Made by a program: the position numbers and the translations under genes. From Mesorhizobium sp. LMG 17147 (GTDB lineage: Bacteria > Pseudomonadota > Alphaproteobacteria > Rhizobiales > Rhizobiaceae): 64,000 nt of DNA. Location of the stretch: positions 93,866 through 157,865 of the forward strand of contig NZ_JANCTC010000011.1 of assembly GCF_024297145.1 (NCBI RefSeq). Reading direction: 5' to 3'. Numbering within the stretch: position 1 is the first letter of the stretch; each line of letters starts with the position of its first letter. The notes beneath the pieces are model-generated. The model was not told the origin of the DNA. It did not search any database and worked only from the letters and a program-made list of their open reading frames with translations. Of the stretch, positions 24,190 through 32,361 are shown in pieces.

Positions 24190-24836
24190 TGGGCGACGTC
24201 ACTGCGCAGAATATCCTCGGCCGTCCGCCGTAGCGTCTCGGCTGCCCTCGACGCAGCGATACGCTTGGCCGGACCAGTGCCTTCGTCGACCAGAACATGC
24301 ATCAGCGTCCGCGCTTTCCCCTGGGGGGTCAGCAGCAGCCGTAGGGTCTGGGCATTTTGCGCGTAGTCGAGCAGGCCTCCGTCGGCCTTCGTACCGGCGG
24401 CCGCCTCCAGCGCGGCAATGCCCGCCTCTACTATCATGGAGCGAAGAGGGGCCAGGCCGTCGAACCGCGGCGGCCGAGCGGTGGGTTCGCCTACGGAAAT
24501 CCATATGATTCCGCCGCTGTCCTCGACGGGCTGTGTTGCGACACCAATCGTTTCCGGCGGCGTCAGGCCCGGATGGGCCGGAATGCGCAAGCAGTTTCCG
24601 GCCTGGGCATAGCTCCAACCGTGATAAATGCAGGACAGGGCCTCACCGCGCACGAAACCACGGGAAAGGCGCATGCCGCGATGAGGGCATCTGTCCGCGA
24701 AGGCCGCCGCGCGGCCGGACCGGCTTCGCCAAAGGGCAATCGGTCCGACCGGGGTTTGCGCCGGCATTACGGTTCCCGCTGGCAAGTCCGCGGAGAGGGC
24801 AACTGGCATCCATGAGCCGGACGGATAGGGCAGCAT
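24186..24836 (-). CDS. stand-alone Rieske [2Fe-2S] protein
   Basis: 216 residues. Residues 5-120 form a Rieske fold with complete cluster ligands CPHRG (Cys 50, His 52) and CIYHGW (Cys 69, His 72), spaced C-x-H-x16-C-x2-H as in ring-hydroxylating oxygenases. The remaining about 95 residues carry no iron box; they end in a basic helix (GPAKRIAASRAAETLRRTA) like the last helix of VanA-type oxygenases. There is no flavin or ferredoxin domain, so a reductase must come from elsewhere. First gene of the eight-gene operon, 4-base overlap with the Rieske-less catalytic gene. Likely electron donor to it. Confidence 0.85.
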   Translation of the reverse strand: MLPYPSGSWMPVALSADLPAGTVMPAQTPVGPIALWRSRSGRAAAFADRCPHRGMRLSRGFVRGEALSCIYHGWSYAQAGNCLRIPAHPGLTPPETIGVATQPVEDSGGIIWISVGEPTARPPRFDGLAPLRSMIVEAGIAALEAAAGTKADGGLLDYAQNAQTLRLLLTPQGKARTLMHVLVDEGTGPAKRIAASRAAETLRRTAEDILRSDVAQ

Positions 24837-24978
24837 GCATCAACCTTCGAACGACATCGACCCATCTTCCCAAATGCAGATTCGCGGTCAAGACATGACG
24901 ATCAGTCCGATCACGTTTGCACAATATTTTCGCACTGGCAACAATGCCCAAAAAAGAGGCAGAGACCCTGGTCCCAAC

Positions 24979-25248
24979 CTAGCCTGATTCGTTTTCTATC
25001 GGCGTCCGACGAATGGCCTCGACCCAGACATCGATTGGTCCAAGAGAGCACCCCATCTCCATCATATCGACCAGTTCCGCAGGACCGGCAACGTCGAGTT
25101 CGATCCGGTCGGCACCGGCAACGAATATTGCCGGCGCGAGGCCGAGCTTGGCGGCATGACGCTCGATCCATGGAAGAAAGGATGCCGCTTTGACATCGCC
25201 GAGGATTGTCATGCGCTCGCGCGTAAAACGTCGATCTTGCTCGTTCAT
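24979..25248 (-). CDS. acylphosphatase-like domain protein
   Basis: 89 residues. The second half (DRIELDVAGPAELVDMMEMG, then CSLGPIDVWVEAIRR) has the spacing of acylphosphatase (v.v.G....v..f...c..GP...v..v). The usual catalytic Arg/Asn pair near the N-terminus is not clear, so catalytic activity is doubtful; the protein may be a small-molecule-binding relative. ATG 25248 has AGGG 7 bases upstream. It lies 142 bases upstream of the Rieske gene on the same strand, so it may be the first cistron of the operon. Confidence 0.55.
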   Translation of the reverse strand: MNEQDRRFTRERMTILGDVKAASFLPWIERHAAKLGLAPAIFVAGADRIELDVAGPAELVDMMEMGCSLGPIDVWVEAIRRTPIENESG

Positions 25249-25642
25249 GAAGGACCCTAACAACGAAATTGATGTACAGATACGTCGTATCCAATCACGT
25301 GGCTAAGGGCGTGAAAAGGCGGGCGGATCTTTCGCCGACAAGAACGCTCGTCATCCTCGCCGACCGGTCAAGACCGGTCGCTTGCCGTCCCGATGCTCCT
25401 TGGTAAGCGACAGACCTTTGACCGGCCATGTCCGGTAGCCCGTCATCGAGGATGCGCTGCCAAACCGTCAGACGCTTGATCATGCCCTCGCCCCTGTTTG
25501 TCGTCGATGCATTGGCCGCTGCTCAGATTATCTGTACTGCCAGCACTACGCCGACCAACGAACGTCCTCAACGGCGGGCACATCGTCCGGCCCACAAGAT
25601 ATCTGATTCTTGATCCACTGGCGGTCGATCGACGCCTGAGGC
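25249..25642. other. 394-bp intergenic region with tandem palindromes
   Basis: No gene is supported. At 25362-25379 the self-complementary octamer GACCGGTC occurs twice, two bases apart. Further TGACCGG/CCGGTA pieces follow at 25419-25437. These could be operator half-sites for the regulator at 25643 or for the operon to the left; that is a guess from position. Confidence 0.3.
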
Positions 25643-26512
25643 TTACCGGATCGGCGTCTCGCCGCGAAACAGCGGCTGGTGCGCCCGCATCAAGGCGGCA
25701 ATCCGCTCGGCGACTTTTCGTACCGGCGGCGAGTGACGTTCCTCGTGATGGGTGACGATCCATTGGTCGGTTTCGAGCTCGGGGATAGGCTGAGCGACGC
25801 GAACCAGCCGCGGATCGCTGTCACCGACGAAGCACGGAAAGACCGAAAGGCCGGCGCCGGCGGCCACCAGTTCACGCACCGCATGGGTGTTGTTGCCGCG
25901 TACGGCGATGCGGTCGCCGTGATGGGCTTGCAGCCAGCGCGCCGATGCAACGTTTGCGCCTTCGCCGGTGACGCCGACGAACAATCCAGCGGCGATGCCG
26001 TTGATCAGGTGACGTCCGGAATAAATGGCGTGAGCGACTTTGCCGCTGTGACGGCCGGCCAGCCACTGCTCGGTCGGACGCTCGCTGCGGATGCCGATGT
26101 CGGCGGCACGGCGGCCGATGTCGACCCGCTCGGTCGTGGTGACAAGCTCTACCCTTATGCCGTCATCGACCGTCCATATCTCGCCGATATGGGCGGAAAC
26201 GAAGGCCGACGTCCATGGCCCGGCCGAGACGCGGACAATGCGGTCGGGCAGGTTTCCCTCGCGCCAGCGCGTCAGCGACTGCATTGCCGCCTCGACGTCT
26301 TCGGCGCGTCGCAGCAGTTCCTCGCCGACCGGGGTCAGCCGGTAGCCGGTCTGCTGGCGCACGAACAGAGGTTCGCCGATCTGCTTTTCGAGCGCGGTGA
26401 CGCGTCGTCCAAGGGTGGCTGCGCTGAGGCGCGTGGTTCCCGCCGCTGCGCTCAAGCCACCCAGCCGCGCAACGTCGAGAAACAACCTCAGATCGTCCCA
26501 GCCGATATCCAT
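25643..26512 (-). CDS. LysR-family transcriptional regulator
   Basis: 289 residues: N-terminal winged helix (WDDLRLFLDVARLGGLSAAA, TLGRRVTALEKQIGEPLFVR, GYRLTPVGEEL) and an effector domain with the DIGIRSERP and AGAGLSVFPCFVG patches of LysR regulators. ATG 26512 is the only start consistent with the family. It is transcribed away from the DUF1127/aldo-keto reductase pair, 225 bp apart, and by the usual LysR arrangement probably controls it. Effector unknown. Confidence 0.88.
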   Translation of the reverse strand: MDIGWDDLRLFLDVARLGGLSAAAGTTRLSAATLGRRVTALEKQIGEPLFVRQQTGYRLTPVGEELLRRAEDVEAAMQSLTRWREGNLPDRIVRVSAGPWTSAFVSAHIGEIWTVDDGIRVELVTTTERVDIGRRAADIGIRSERPTEQWLAGRHSGKVAHAIYSGRHLINGIAAGLFVGVTGEGANVASARWLQAHHGDRIAVRGNNTHAVRELVAAGAGLSVFPCFVGDSDPRLVRVAQPIPELETDQWIVTHHEERHSPPVRKVAERIAALMRAHQPLFRGETPIR

Positions 26513-26737
26513 TTTGCAGAAATGAAAAACTCCTTGCGACCGTGGCTGTAGCGCGAAGCGGGCATCGTGCGCAAGTATCGAGGCGTTGGACAATCCTGCC
26601 TGGCGGGACGTGACAAGCGCCTCCGCTGGCCAAGAAGCGACCTCAACCCTTTCGATCGCGCATGCGATTGGCGCAGATGTTTTGCGCTTCCGACCAACCC
26701 AGGCGCGCAGGCATTCTGCGGGCCAAAGGAGACGATC

Positions 26738-26893
26738 ATGTTGGATGAACTTCGATACCGTTTCGCCCGCTGGATTGCCTATCGCCAGACGCTTGCGAGC
26801 TTGAGGCAGGCCCGGAACAGCACACTGGCTGATGCCGGCATTTCTCGCGAAGAGATCCGCGAACGTGCCCGCCACGCCAGCCTGCTTCGTTGA
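26738..26893 (+). CDS. DUF1127 small protein
   Basis: 51 residues, DUF1127 (YjiS-like): basic aromatic start (LDELRYRFARWIAYRQT), L-rich helix, and the family C-terminus LADAGISREEIRERA. Alphaproteobacterial DUF1127 proteins have been linked to RNA turnover and to phosphate or carbon regulation; role here is unknown. AAGGAG lies 7 bases before ATG 26738. The aldo/keto reductase begins 10 bases after its stop. Confidence 0.85.
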   Translation: MLDELRYRFARWIAYRQTLASLRQARNSTLADAGISREEIRERARHASLLR

Positions 26894-26903
26894 GGAACCG
26901 GGC

Positions 26904-27887
26904 ATGCAGATGATGGAGCTTTGGGATGGCCGCTCGGTCCCGCGCATCGGCATCGGCACCTGGGCGGCGGGTGGCCCCGCGCGCTGGCGTGACACGGCGA
27001 CAATCTATGGCGAGGTCGACGACATCAGGTCACAAGCCGCGCTGGCGATGGCCTATGACATCGGCGCGCGGGTGTTCGACACGGCTGCCGCCTATGGCGC
27101 CGGCAATGCCGAGCTGATCCTCGGGCGGGCGTTGAAGGGTAAGGACGAAGCCGTCATCGTCACCAAGGTCGGCTATTTCGGCGATCCCGAAACGCGCAAG
27201 ATTGCTCCCGAGGACGCCTCTGCCGCAGCGATCCGGACATCGATCGACAATTCGCGGCAGCGCCTGCAGCGCGATTGTATCGACGTCGCGCTGCTACATA
27301 TCAACGAGTATCCGATCGAGCGCGCCGGCGAGGTGTTCGATACGCTCGGCCTGTTGCGCCAGGAGGGCAAGATCGGCGGCTTCGGCTGGAGCACCGATCA
27401 CCGCGAACGGCTTGCCGCCTACGCGCCGCGCGAGGGCTTCGTCGCCGTAGAGAACGACTTCAATGTGTTTACCCCGGCGAACGGGCTGATGGCCGTTGCG
27501 GCGCGCGAGAACCTCGTCTCGTTCAGCCGGCTGCCGCTGGCAATGGGGTTGCTCACCGGCAAATACACGCCGGCCATGCGGCTGCCCACCAACGATGTGC
27601 GCGGCGGCAATGCCGAATGGATGGTATTTTTCAGGGATGGCGCCGCCAACCCGCACTATCTGTCAAGGCTCTCGGCAATCCGCGACCTGCTCACGTCGGG
27701 CGGACGCACGCTTGCGCAGGGCGCGCTCGGCTGGATCCTCGCCAAGTCGGCAATCGCGCTGCCGGTTCCCGGCTTCACGCGGCCCGAGCAGGTCGAGGAC
27801 AATCTCGGTGCGTTGGAAAAAGGGCCGCTGCCGGCAGCGGTGATGGCCGAGATCGACGCCGTGCTGAAAATTGCCGAGACCGCTTAG
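26904..27887 (+). CDS. aldo/keto reductase
   Basis: 327 residues, an NAD(P)H-dependent TIM-barrel oxidoreductase. The tetrad is visible: Asp 59 and Tyr 64 in VFDTAAAYGAG, Lys 88 in VIVTKVGY, His 132 in ALLHINEY. C-terminal cofactor segments (LAKSAIALPVPGFTRPEQV) are those of the aldose-dehydrogenase/YajO type. Substrate not determined. ATG 26904 is preferred because GAGGA lies just upstream and the true N-terminus begins at the beta strand MELWDG. Co-transcribed with DUF1127. Confidence 0.88.
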   Translation: MQMMELWDGRSVPRIGIGTWAAGGPARWRDTATIYGEVDDIRSQAALAMAYDIGARVFDTAAAYGAGNAELILGRALKGKDEAVIVTKVGYFGDPETRKIAPEDASAAAIRTSIDNSRQRLQRDCIDVALLHINEYPIERAGEVFDTLGLLRQEGKIGGFGWSTDHRERLAAYAPREGFVAVENDFNVFTPANGLMAVAARENLVSFSRLPLAMGLLTGKYTPAMRLPTNDVRGGNAEWMVFFRDGAANPHYLSRLSAIRDLLTSGGRTLAQGALGWILAKSAIALPVPGFTRPEQVEDNLGALEKGPLPAAVMAEIDAVLKIAETA

Positions 27888-27919
27888 GGTGTGGCGGCGC
27901 CGAAATTCGCATTGGCGAT

Positions 27920-28063
27920 ATGCCGGCCAACTCCGATCTGTCTGATGTCAGCCGATATCATATCTTCCTTGATCAAGCTTCCGTGGCGCAATTGAACAAG
28001 GACGGAGCGGCGGACACGCTCGAGTTGAAGGTCCGCCGCTCTGGTTTTCAGATCAAAGAGTGA
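27920..28063 (+). CDS. possible 47-aa hypothetical peptide
   Basis: A short frame beginning MPANSDLSDVSRYHIFLDQ and ending RSGFQIKE. No family recognised and no clear ribosome site. It lies between the aldo/keto reductase and the converging glycosidase gene, and its end overlaps the end of the latter by 16 bases. Codon pattern does not decide; low confidence. Confidence 0.2.
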   Translation: MPANSDLSDVSRYHIFLDQASVAQLNKDGAADTLELKVRRSGFQIKE

Positions 28064-29931
28064 TGCTGCAACGGGAGATGGGTGGCGAGCTGCGCTTGAG
28101 CTGCGCCGCCCGCCGCGTCGCTGTCGAGAGAGAGCGACCCGGTTGAGCTGTCAAAGATGATGTGATGGGAACCATCATCCGTGGCCGTACCAGCAGGAGA
28201 CGCATGCAACGAAAGCCCGCCCGACTTAAGCTCGGTAAGAGCGGCTTGATCGAGGTGGAGCTTGTCCTGAAGCTTGCTGAAGTCGAAGGCATCGTTGCCT
28301 CCGTGACCCGACATGATCTCGGCGGCGGCGCCGTTCTTTGCCTGGGCCCCGACATTTTCACCGCTCTGCACGGTCTGGGCGAACCCATGGCCGGTCAGGT
28401 TGGTTGCCGTTGTGGCGGACGGATCGTTGGTCGTCGGGAGAAGCTCCGAGCCGGCCGAAAGAGAATGGCTCAACGAGGCCAATATGCGGTCAACGCTGCT
28501 GCCCTCACTTACCTTGTCGCCGGCATTATCGTGGGTAGTGTCAGTCGAACTGCCGTCGCTGGCGAGCAGGTGAGAAAGCACGGTCTTGCCATGACTGCCA
28601 TCGCTGGCGGTGGCGCTGTTGCCAGCGAGGAGTTGGGAAAGCGCGGTCTTGCCTTGACCCCCATCGCTGGTGGTGGCGCCGGAGGCGGCGGTACCAGTCG
28701 AACTGCCGTCGCTGGCGAGGAGGTGTGACAGCGCGGTCTTGCTATGACTGCTATCGCTGGTGGTAGCGCCGGAGGCGGCGGTAGCAGTCGAACTGCCGTT
28801 GCCGGCGAGGAGGTGCGAAAGCATGGTCTTGCCATGATTGCTATCGCCGGCGGTGGCTTCGGAAGGGGCGGTGGCAGTCGAGGTGCTGCTGCTGGAGGTG
28901 GCCTCGGTAGGGGAGGTGGCAGTCGAGGTGCCGCCGGTGGTGGCTTCGGAAGGGGCGGTGGCAGTCGAGGTGCTGCTGCTGGAGGTAGCCTCGGTAGGGG
29001 AGGTGGCAGTCGAGGTGCCGCCGCTCGAGGTGGCTTCGGAAGGGGCGGTGGCAGTCGAGGTGCTGCCGCTGGAAGTGGCTTCGGAAGGAGCGGTGACAGT
29101 CGAGGTGCTATCGCCGGTGGTGGCCTCGGAAGGGACCGTCGCCGTAGAAATGGGATCGGTGGCCGCAGCTTCGGAAGGAGCAGTCCCGGCGGTGCTGAGA
29201 TTGTGTTGCCGGAAAACAGCCTGCAGTTCCGGGGAGCTCTCAAGCGCGGTGTCGCCTCGCTGCGAACCCCAGGCATACGCGTAGTCGAAGGCGGGTGACG
29301 GAACCAGCTTGGACCAATGGTCCATCATGGTTTCCATCTGGGCGGCGGTGGGCACGACATATTTGCCACCCATGTCGGTGTTATAGTCGCCACCGCCAAA
29401 CGTTTGGTAGCCTGGAATGATCTTGCTCGTCGGGATGCCCGATGCCTGAGCGGCGGCGACGAATTTGTCGATCATGTTGTAGTCGACCGCGCCATCCGTG
29501 CGGACAGGATAGACATCTATGCCGTAGTAATCGATACCGGTATTGGCGGGATTGTACGTGCCCGAAAAATCCGGATTCGCCGACGTTCCCAAGCTCATCA
29601 TCGTGATATAGGTCTTGGCGTCCGGCACATTGGAATGAATCCAGTCGGATTCTGCCTTCAGATTCGCAGCGGAGGCGTAAGTGCCCCATTGGCCGGTGGG
29701 ATCCGGCTCGTCGACAAGGAAGAATCCGAACAGCTTCGGATTGCCGATGAAGGGCGTGACCTTGTCGATAAACGATTGGGTTACTCCGTCGGTTTCGTTC
29801 AGATAGACCAAGCCTTTCATACCGTCCGGCAGCGCATTGAGTTGGTCAACGGATGAAACGTCAGCCAGGTTGAATCCGGCTTGCGCAATTTCCGTGCCGG
29901 ATCCGCCTGACGTGTAATGCAGAGTTGTCAT
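28048..29931 (-). CDS. repeat-rich secreted protein: glycosidase-like domain plus type I secretion tail
   Basis: 627 residues, no signal peptide. Residues about 1-245 look like a TIM-barrel glycosidase domain: GFFLVDEPDPTG (candidate acid/base Glu), GIDYYGIDVYPVRTDG, PGYQTFGGGDYN. I cannot name its family. Residues 249-360 are a Ser/Thr/Ala repeat linker, residues 361-467 four copies of an about 30-residue unit containing GKTALSHLLASDGSS. The C-terminus (SGHGGNDAFDF, then a Ser/Leu/Asp-rich end) resembles the uncleaved secretion tail of type I substrates such as rhizobial PlyA/ExsH. ATG 29931 has AAGGA 7 bases upstream. Probable cargo of the transporter at 54.6-57.9 kb (inference). Confidence 0.65.
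   Translation of the reverse strand: MTTLHYTSGGSGTEIAQAGFNLADVSSVDQLNALPDGMKGLVYLNETDGVTQSFIDKVTPFIGNPKLFGFFLVDEPDPTGQWGTYASAANLKAESDWIHSNVPDAKTYITMMSLGTSANPDFSGTYNPANTGIDYYGIDVYPVRTDGAVDYNMIDKFVAAAQASGIPTSKIIPGYQTFGGGDYNTDMGGKYVVPTAAQMETMMDHWSKLVPSPAFDYAYAWGSQRGDTALESSPELQAVFRQHNLSTAGTAPSEAAATDPISTATVPSEATTGDSTSTVTAPSEATSSGSTSTATAPSEATSSGGTSTATSPTEATSSSSTSTATAPSEATTGGTSTATSPTEATSSSSTSTATAPSEATAGDSNHGKTMLSHLLAGNGSSTATAASGATTSDSSHSKTALSHLLASDGSSTGTAASGATTSDGGQGKTALSQLLAGNSATASDGSHGKTVLSHLLASDGSSTDTTHDNAGDKVSEGSSVDRILASLSHSLSAGSELLPTTNDPSATTATNLTGHGFAQTVQSGENVGAQAKNGAAAEIMSGHGGNDAFDFSKLQDKLHLDQAALTELKSGGLSLHASPAGTATDDGSHHIIFDSSTGSLSLDSDAAGGAAQAQLATHLPLQHHSLI
28531..28848 (-). repeat. four tandem copies of a ~90-bp coding repeat
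   Basis: Within the glycosidase-like gene the unit D-(S/G)-x-(H/Q)-(G/S)-K-T-x-L-S-(H/Q)-L-L-A-(S/G)-(D/N)-G-S-S-T recurs four times; the third copy is shorter by about 7 residues. Conserved codons and near-identical HLLASDGSS blocks suggest recent amplification and scope for copy-number change. Confidence 0.7.
28849..29187 (-). repeat. Ser/Thr/Ala linker repeat
   Basis: About eight imperfect copies of a 13-15-residue unit of the form STSTATAPSEATSSG. The 45-bp periodicity is visible in the DNA, and the opposite strand therefore also lacks stops and shows Gly/Val-rich false frames. Probably a flexible spacer between the barrel and the C-terminal part. Confidence 0.75.
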
Positions 29932-30335
29932 CCAATATTCCTTTTTCTGTTTCGACAACGCCCTACCTACAGACAGCGTATATTAGCGCCAAATCACATA
30001 CCGGCACCCGGTGTGAGAATCTTTGATCGTAAGTTGATACACACATCGCGACGTTCTCGCCGACAAGCCCTTCGATGGGTGTCAGGTCGCAAGAGAGTCT
30101 CGAGCCATGTGTCGGACCTGGCGTGCGCTATTTGGGGCGCGCATCGCCGCTCTTGAAGCTCCGGTCTATCCTGAAGAAGGGCTCGTCATGCCAGGTGCTG
30201 AGGTATCGGCTGAGCCGTCAACGAAATCGGAAGCGGGACGCATCCAGTGTGCCGTACAGCCGTGCCAAGCCCCAGATGCTCCGGTGTTTGGCGATTAACG
30301 CGAATCTTTCTGGGACGCCCGCCGAGAGCTTGCGA
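29932..30335. other. 404-bp intergenic region, nothing recognised
   Basis: Between the acyltransferase gene and the glycosidase-like gene on the same strand. It must carry the promoter of the latter, but I see no clear promoter, terminator or conserved frame. Confidence 0.4.
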
Positions 30336-31445
30336 TCATGATGTTCGTGCGGAAGAGGTTGGCCGGATTGGCTGGGAGGCTGGTGCAAGGCGATATATGC
30401 CGGACATCAGGGCGCGGACGAGCGGCTTGCGTACCGGCGTCTCGATAAAGCGCCAGACGAGAAAAGAGGCAAGGAGGACCCCGGCCAATACAGCGACGAA
30501 TGCGGCGTCCTTGCCGACATGCGGCGCCAGTGCGTTAAGCGAAATATAGCCAATGTACTGATGCAAAAGATACAGCGGATAAGTCAACCCTCCGAGCATC
30601 ATAACGGTCTTGGATGGAGCAATCATGGAGCGGAGCAGTATCGCGCCAGCGAAGACTCCGTAGACCACTATATTGGCAGCGAGGAGGGCCGGATACGAAA
30701 TGGCTGCGCCAAAGTGCTCCTGCATCCAGTTGTGAGAGAACATTATGGTCTGGCAAGACACCAGGAACGCGACGGCAAGAAGCAGGAACGCAGCTGGCGA
30801 ACGACCCCTTGCAACCATGTCTTCCGCCAGGATGCCGGCGGCAAACAAAGGCGCATAGTTTGTAATAAAGAGAATGCGTATCGCCATGTTTCCAAAGAAT
30901 AACTCGTTGCTTGCCGAAATTGCGAGCCAAATGGCAGCGATGGGTATTTTCCAGCGCTGAAAGGCACCTGCAAAGATCAGCACTGCAACCCAGCCGTAGA
31001 ACAGGATCTCGAGCATGATCGACCAATAGGCGCCATCCATGGATGGTCTGCCGAAGAGGCGGGCGAACATGGTGACATTGGCTATATAGGTTGCAACATC
31101 AGTCGGGAAACGCTGGTCTTTGGCGACGACGAGAAAAACAAACGTCGCGGTCATGCAGACGAGGAATCCGGGATAAAGCCGGGCGAAGCGGGCGACCGCG
31201 AATTCTTGCCACGTTCGACCTTCGGCCGACCACGCGATGACGAAACCGCTGATCAGGAAAAACAGATTGACGCCGAGATAACCATAGATGGCGTAAGGTG
31301 CTGCGGCAGGATATTCCACATCGAGACTTCCGGCGATCGCGCCGCCAAAAAGATAATGATAGAGCACGACCGCGAGGGCTGCAGCCAGGCGCAGCAGGTC
31401 GAGTGATGCCATGCGCGCCGGAATGGCCTTGCCTGCCGGTTCCAC
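30336..31445 (-). CDS. acyltransferase 3 family membrane protein (OafA/ExoZ-like)
   Basis: 369 residues, about ten membrane helices. Family start SLDLLRLAAALAVVLYHY (with the conserved R and H), GYLGVNLFFLISGFVIAWS, the active-site-adjacent FARLYPGFLV, and YWSIMLEILFYGW are all typical. Such proteins transfer acetyl or succinyl groups onto polysaccharides in the membrane, as ExoZ does on succinoglycan. GTG 31445 is chosen because GGGAGG stands 5 bases upstream; ATG 31412 is an alternative. It fits decoration of the polysaccharide made by neighbouring genes. Confidence 0.85.
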   Translation of the reverse strand: MEPAGKAIPARMASLDLLRLAAALAVVLYHYLFGGAIAGSLDVEYPAAAPYAIYGYLGVNLFFLISGFVIAWSAEGRTWQEFAVARFARLYPGFLVCMTATFVFLVVAKDQRFPTDVATYIANVTMFARLFGRPSMDGAYWSIMLEILFYGWVAVLIFAGAFQRWKIPIAAIWLAISASNELFFGNMAIRILFITNYAPLFAAGILAEDMVARGRSPAAFLLLAVAFLVSCQTIMFSHNWMQEHFGAAISYPALLAANIVVYGVFAGAILLRSMIAPSKTVMMLGGLTYPLYLLHQYIGYISLNALAPHVGKDAAFVAVLAGVLLASFLVWRFIETPVRKPLVRALMSGIYRLAPASQPIRPTSSARTS

Positions 31446-31509
31446 AGCTACCTCCCGCAGCCGTCTCAGCTTTTGACAACCATCAGCGGCCTGATCCGCA
31501 ATACCAGTG

Positions 31510-32361
31510 CTAACGCGAAGAATGCAAACCGGCGGCAGGCCAAGCCTTTACCTTCTCAAGTACGAACAGCTGCTCGCAGGACAGGAACCGCAGGACGCTA
31601 ATAGAGCGTACCAGCTTTAGCCCCGCCGCCGCGAAATCCTGTCGTGCAACGGTGATATTGACGGGATGAGGCGCCGACATCCTTCCGGTGATCATCTTGC
31701 GCAGCCTTAGCCGTATTCTCTGGAGGCGGGTGCCAAGGCCGTAGGATACGATCAGGCGACGGCTGGCAACGCGCGCGAGCTCAATGATAATGTCGCGCCT
31801 GAGATGTGGCGGGATAAGGTGAATGAGACGAAGGCAGACCACCGTATCAAAGCTTTCGTCGGCGAACGGCAGCTGCGTCACGTCACATCGGATGAATCCC
31901 CGAAATCCGGATTGACCTTCATACGCTGATTTAGCCAAGGCCATCATTTCCATTGAAATGTCTGCAGCCAGCACCCGACAATTATGCTGGCCGAGCACGC
32001 CGGCCAGCTTCCCGGTTCCGCATGGGATATCGAGCACCTGAGATGGAGGCGGGCTGCACCTCTCCAGCGCCTTGGCGATGCAGCGTTGCTCCCGTCGCGC
32101 AATGACGTATGACGCAACGGTGGACAGCTTCAACCGGCCTGCATAGCCGTTCAGGTACCAGCTTGCAAAACTCGGATCTTGATATCTCTGTTTTGTCGGG
32201 AGCTCATAGGCCGCGACTGCCGCGACCTTGGCGTTGTAATTGGCAGGTATAGCCGTATTTGCCGCTGCCGTCTGATGTGGCTCGAGGTTCTCGCTCATAT
32301 GCCTGCTTTCATACGATTTCTCCTGCAGATGAGATCGAAGATTTTTGTCCGACACGTTCAT
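31510..32361 (-). CDS. class I SAM-dependent methyltransferase
   Basis: About 283 residues if read from ATG 32361. SAM motif I VLDIPCGTGKLAGVL, motif II VLAADISMEMM, FIRCDVTQLPFADESFDTVV and LRLIHLIPP follow the UbiE-like pattern. A basic segment (RLQRIRLRLRKMI) lies near the C-terminus. The start is uncertain: ATG 32298 is also in frame and neither has a strong ribosome site. It is divergent from a kinase-like gene. By neighbourhood it may methylate a sugar or lipid in polysaccharide synthesis, but the substrate is unknown. Confidence 0.7.
   Translation of the reverse strand: MNVSDKNLRSHLQEKSYESRHMSENLEPHQTAAANTAIPANYNAKVAAVAAYELPTKQRYQDPSFASWYLNGYAGRLKLSTVASYVIARREQRCIAKALERCSPPPSQVLDIPCGTGKLAGVLGQHNCRVLAADISMEMMALAKSAYEGQSGFRGFIRCDVTQLPFADESFDTVVCLRLIHLIPPHLRRDIIIELARVASRRLIVSYGLGTRLQRIRLRLRKMITGRMSAPHPVNITVARQDFAAAGLKLVRSISVLRFLSCEQLFVLEKVKAWPAAGLHSSR

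Noticed and set aside
21307..24836. Aromatic-ring degradation operon
   Set aside because: Rieske genes alone would suggest it, but no ring-cleavage, ferredoxin or reductase gene is present and the transporter and deaminase point to purines.
25643..26995. 450-residue version of the LysR gene
   Set aside because: Residues before MDIGWDD overlap the antisense of DUF1127 and have no LysR similarity.
28531..29187. Regular repeats that might be a CRISPR array
   Set aside because: The repeats are in-frame coding units without unique spacers and there are no cas genes.
28744..29298. Long plus-strand frames rich in Gly/Val/Gly-Arg repeats
   Set aside because: They are mirror images of the Ser/Thr/Ala coding repeats in the minus-strand glycosidase-like gene; no start context or family.
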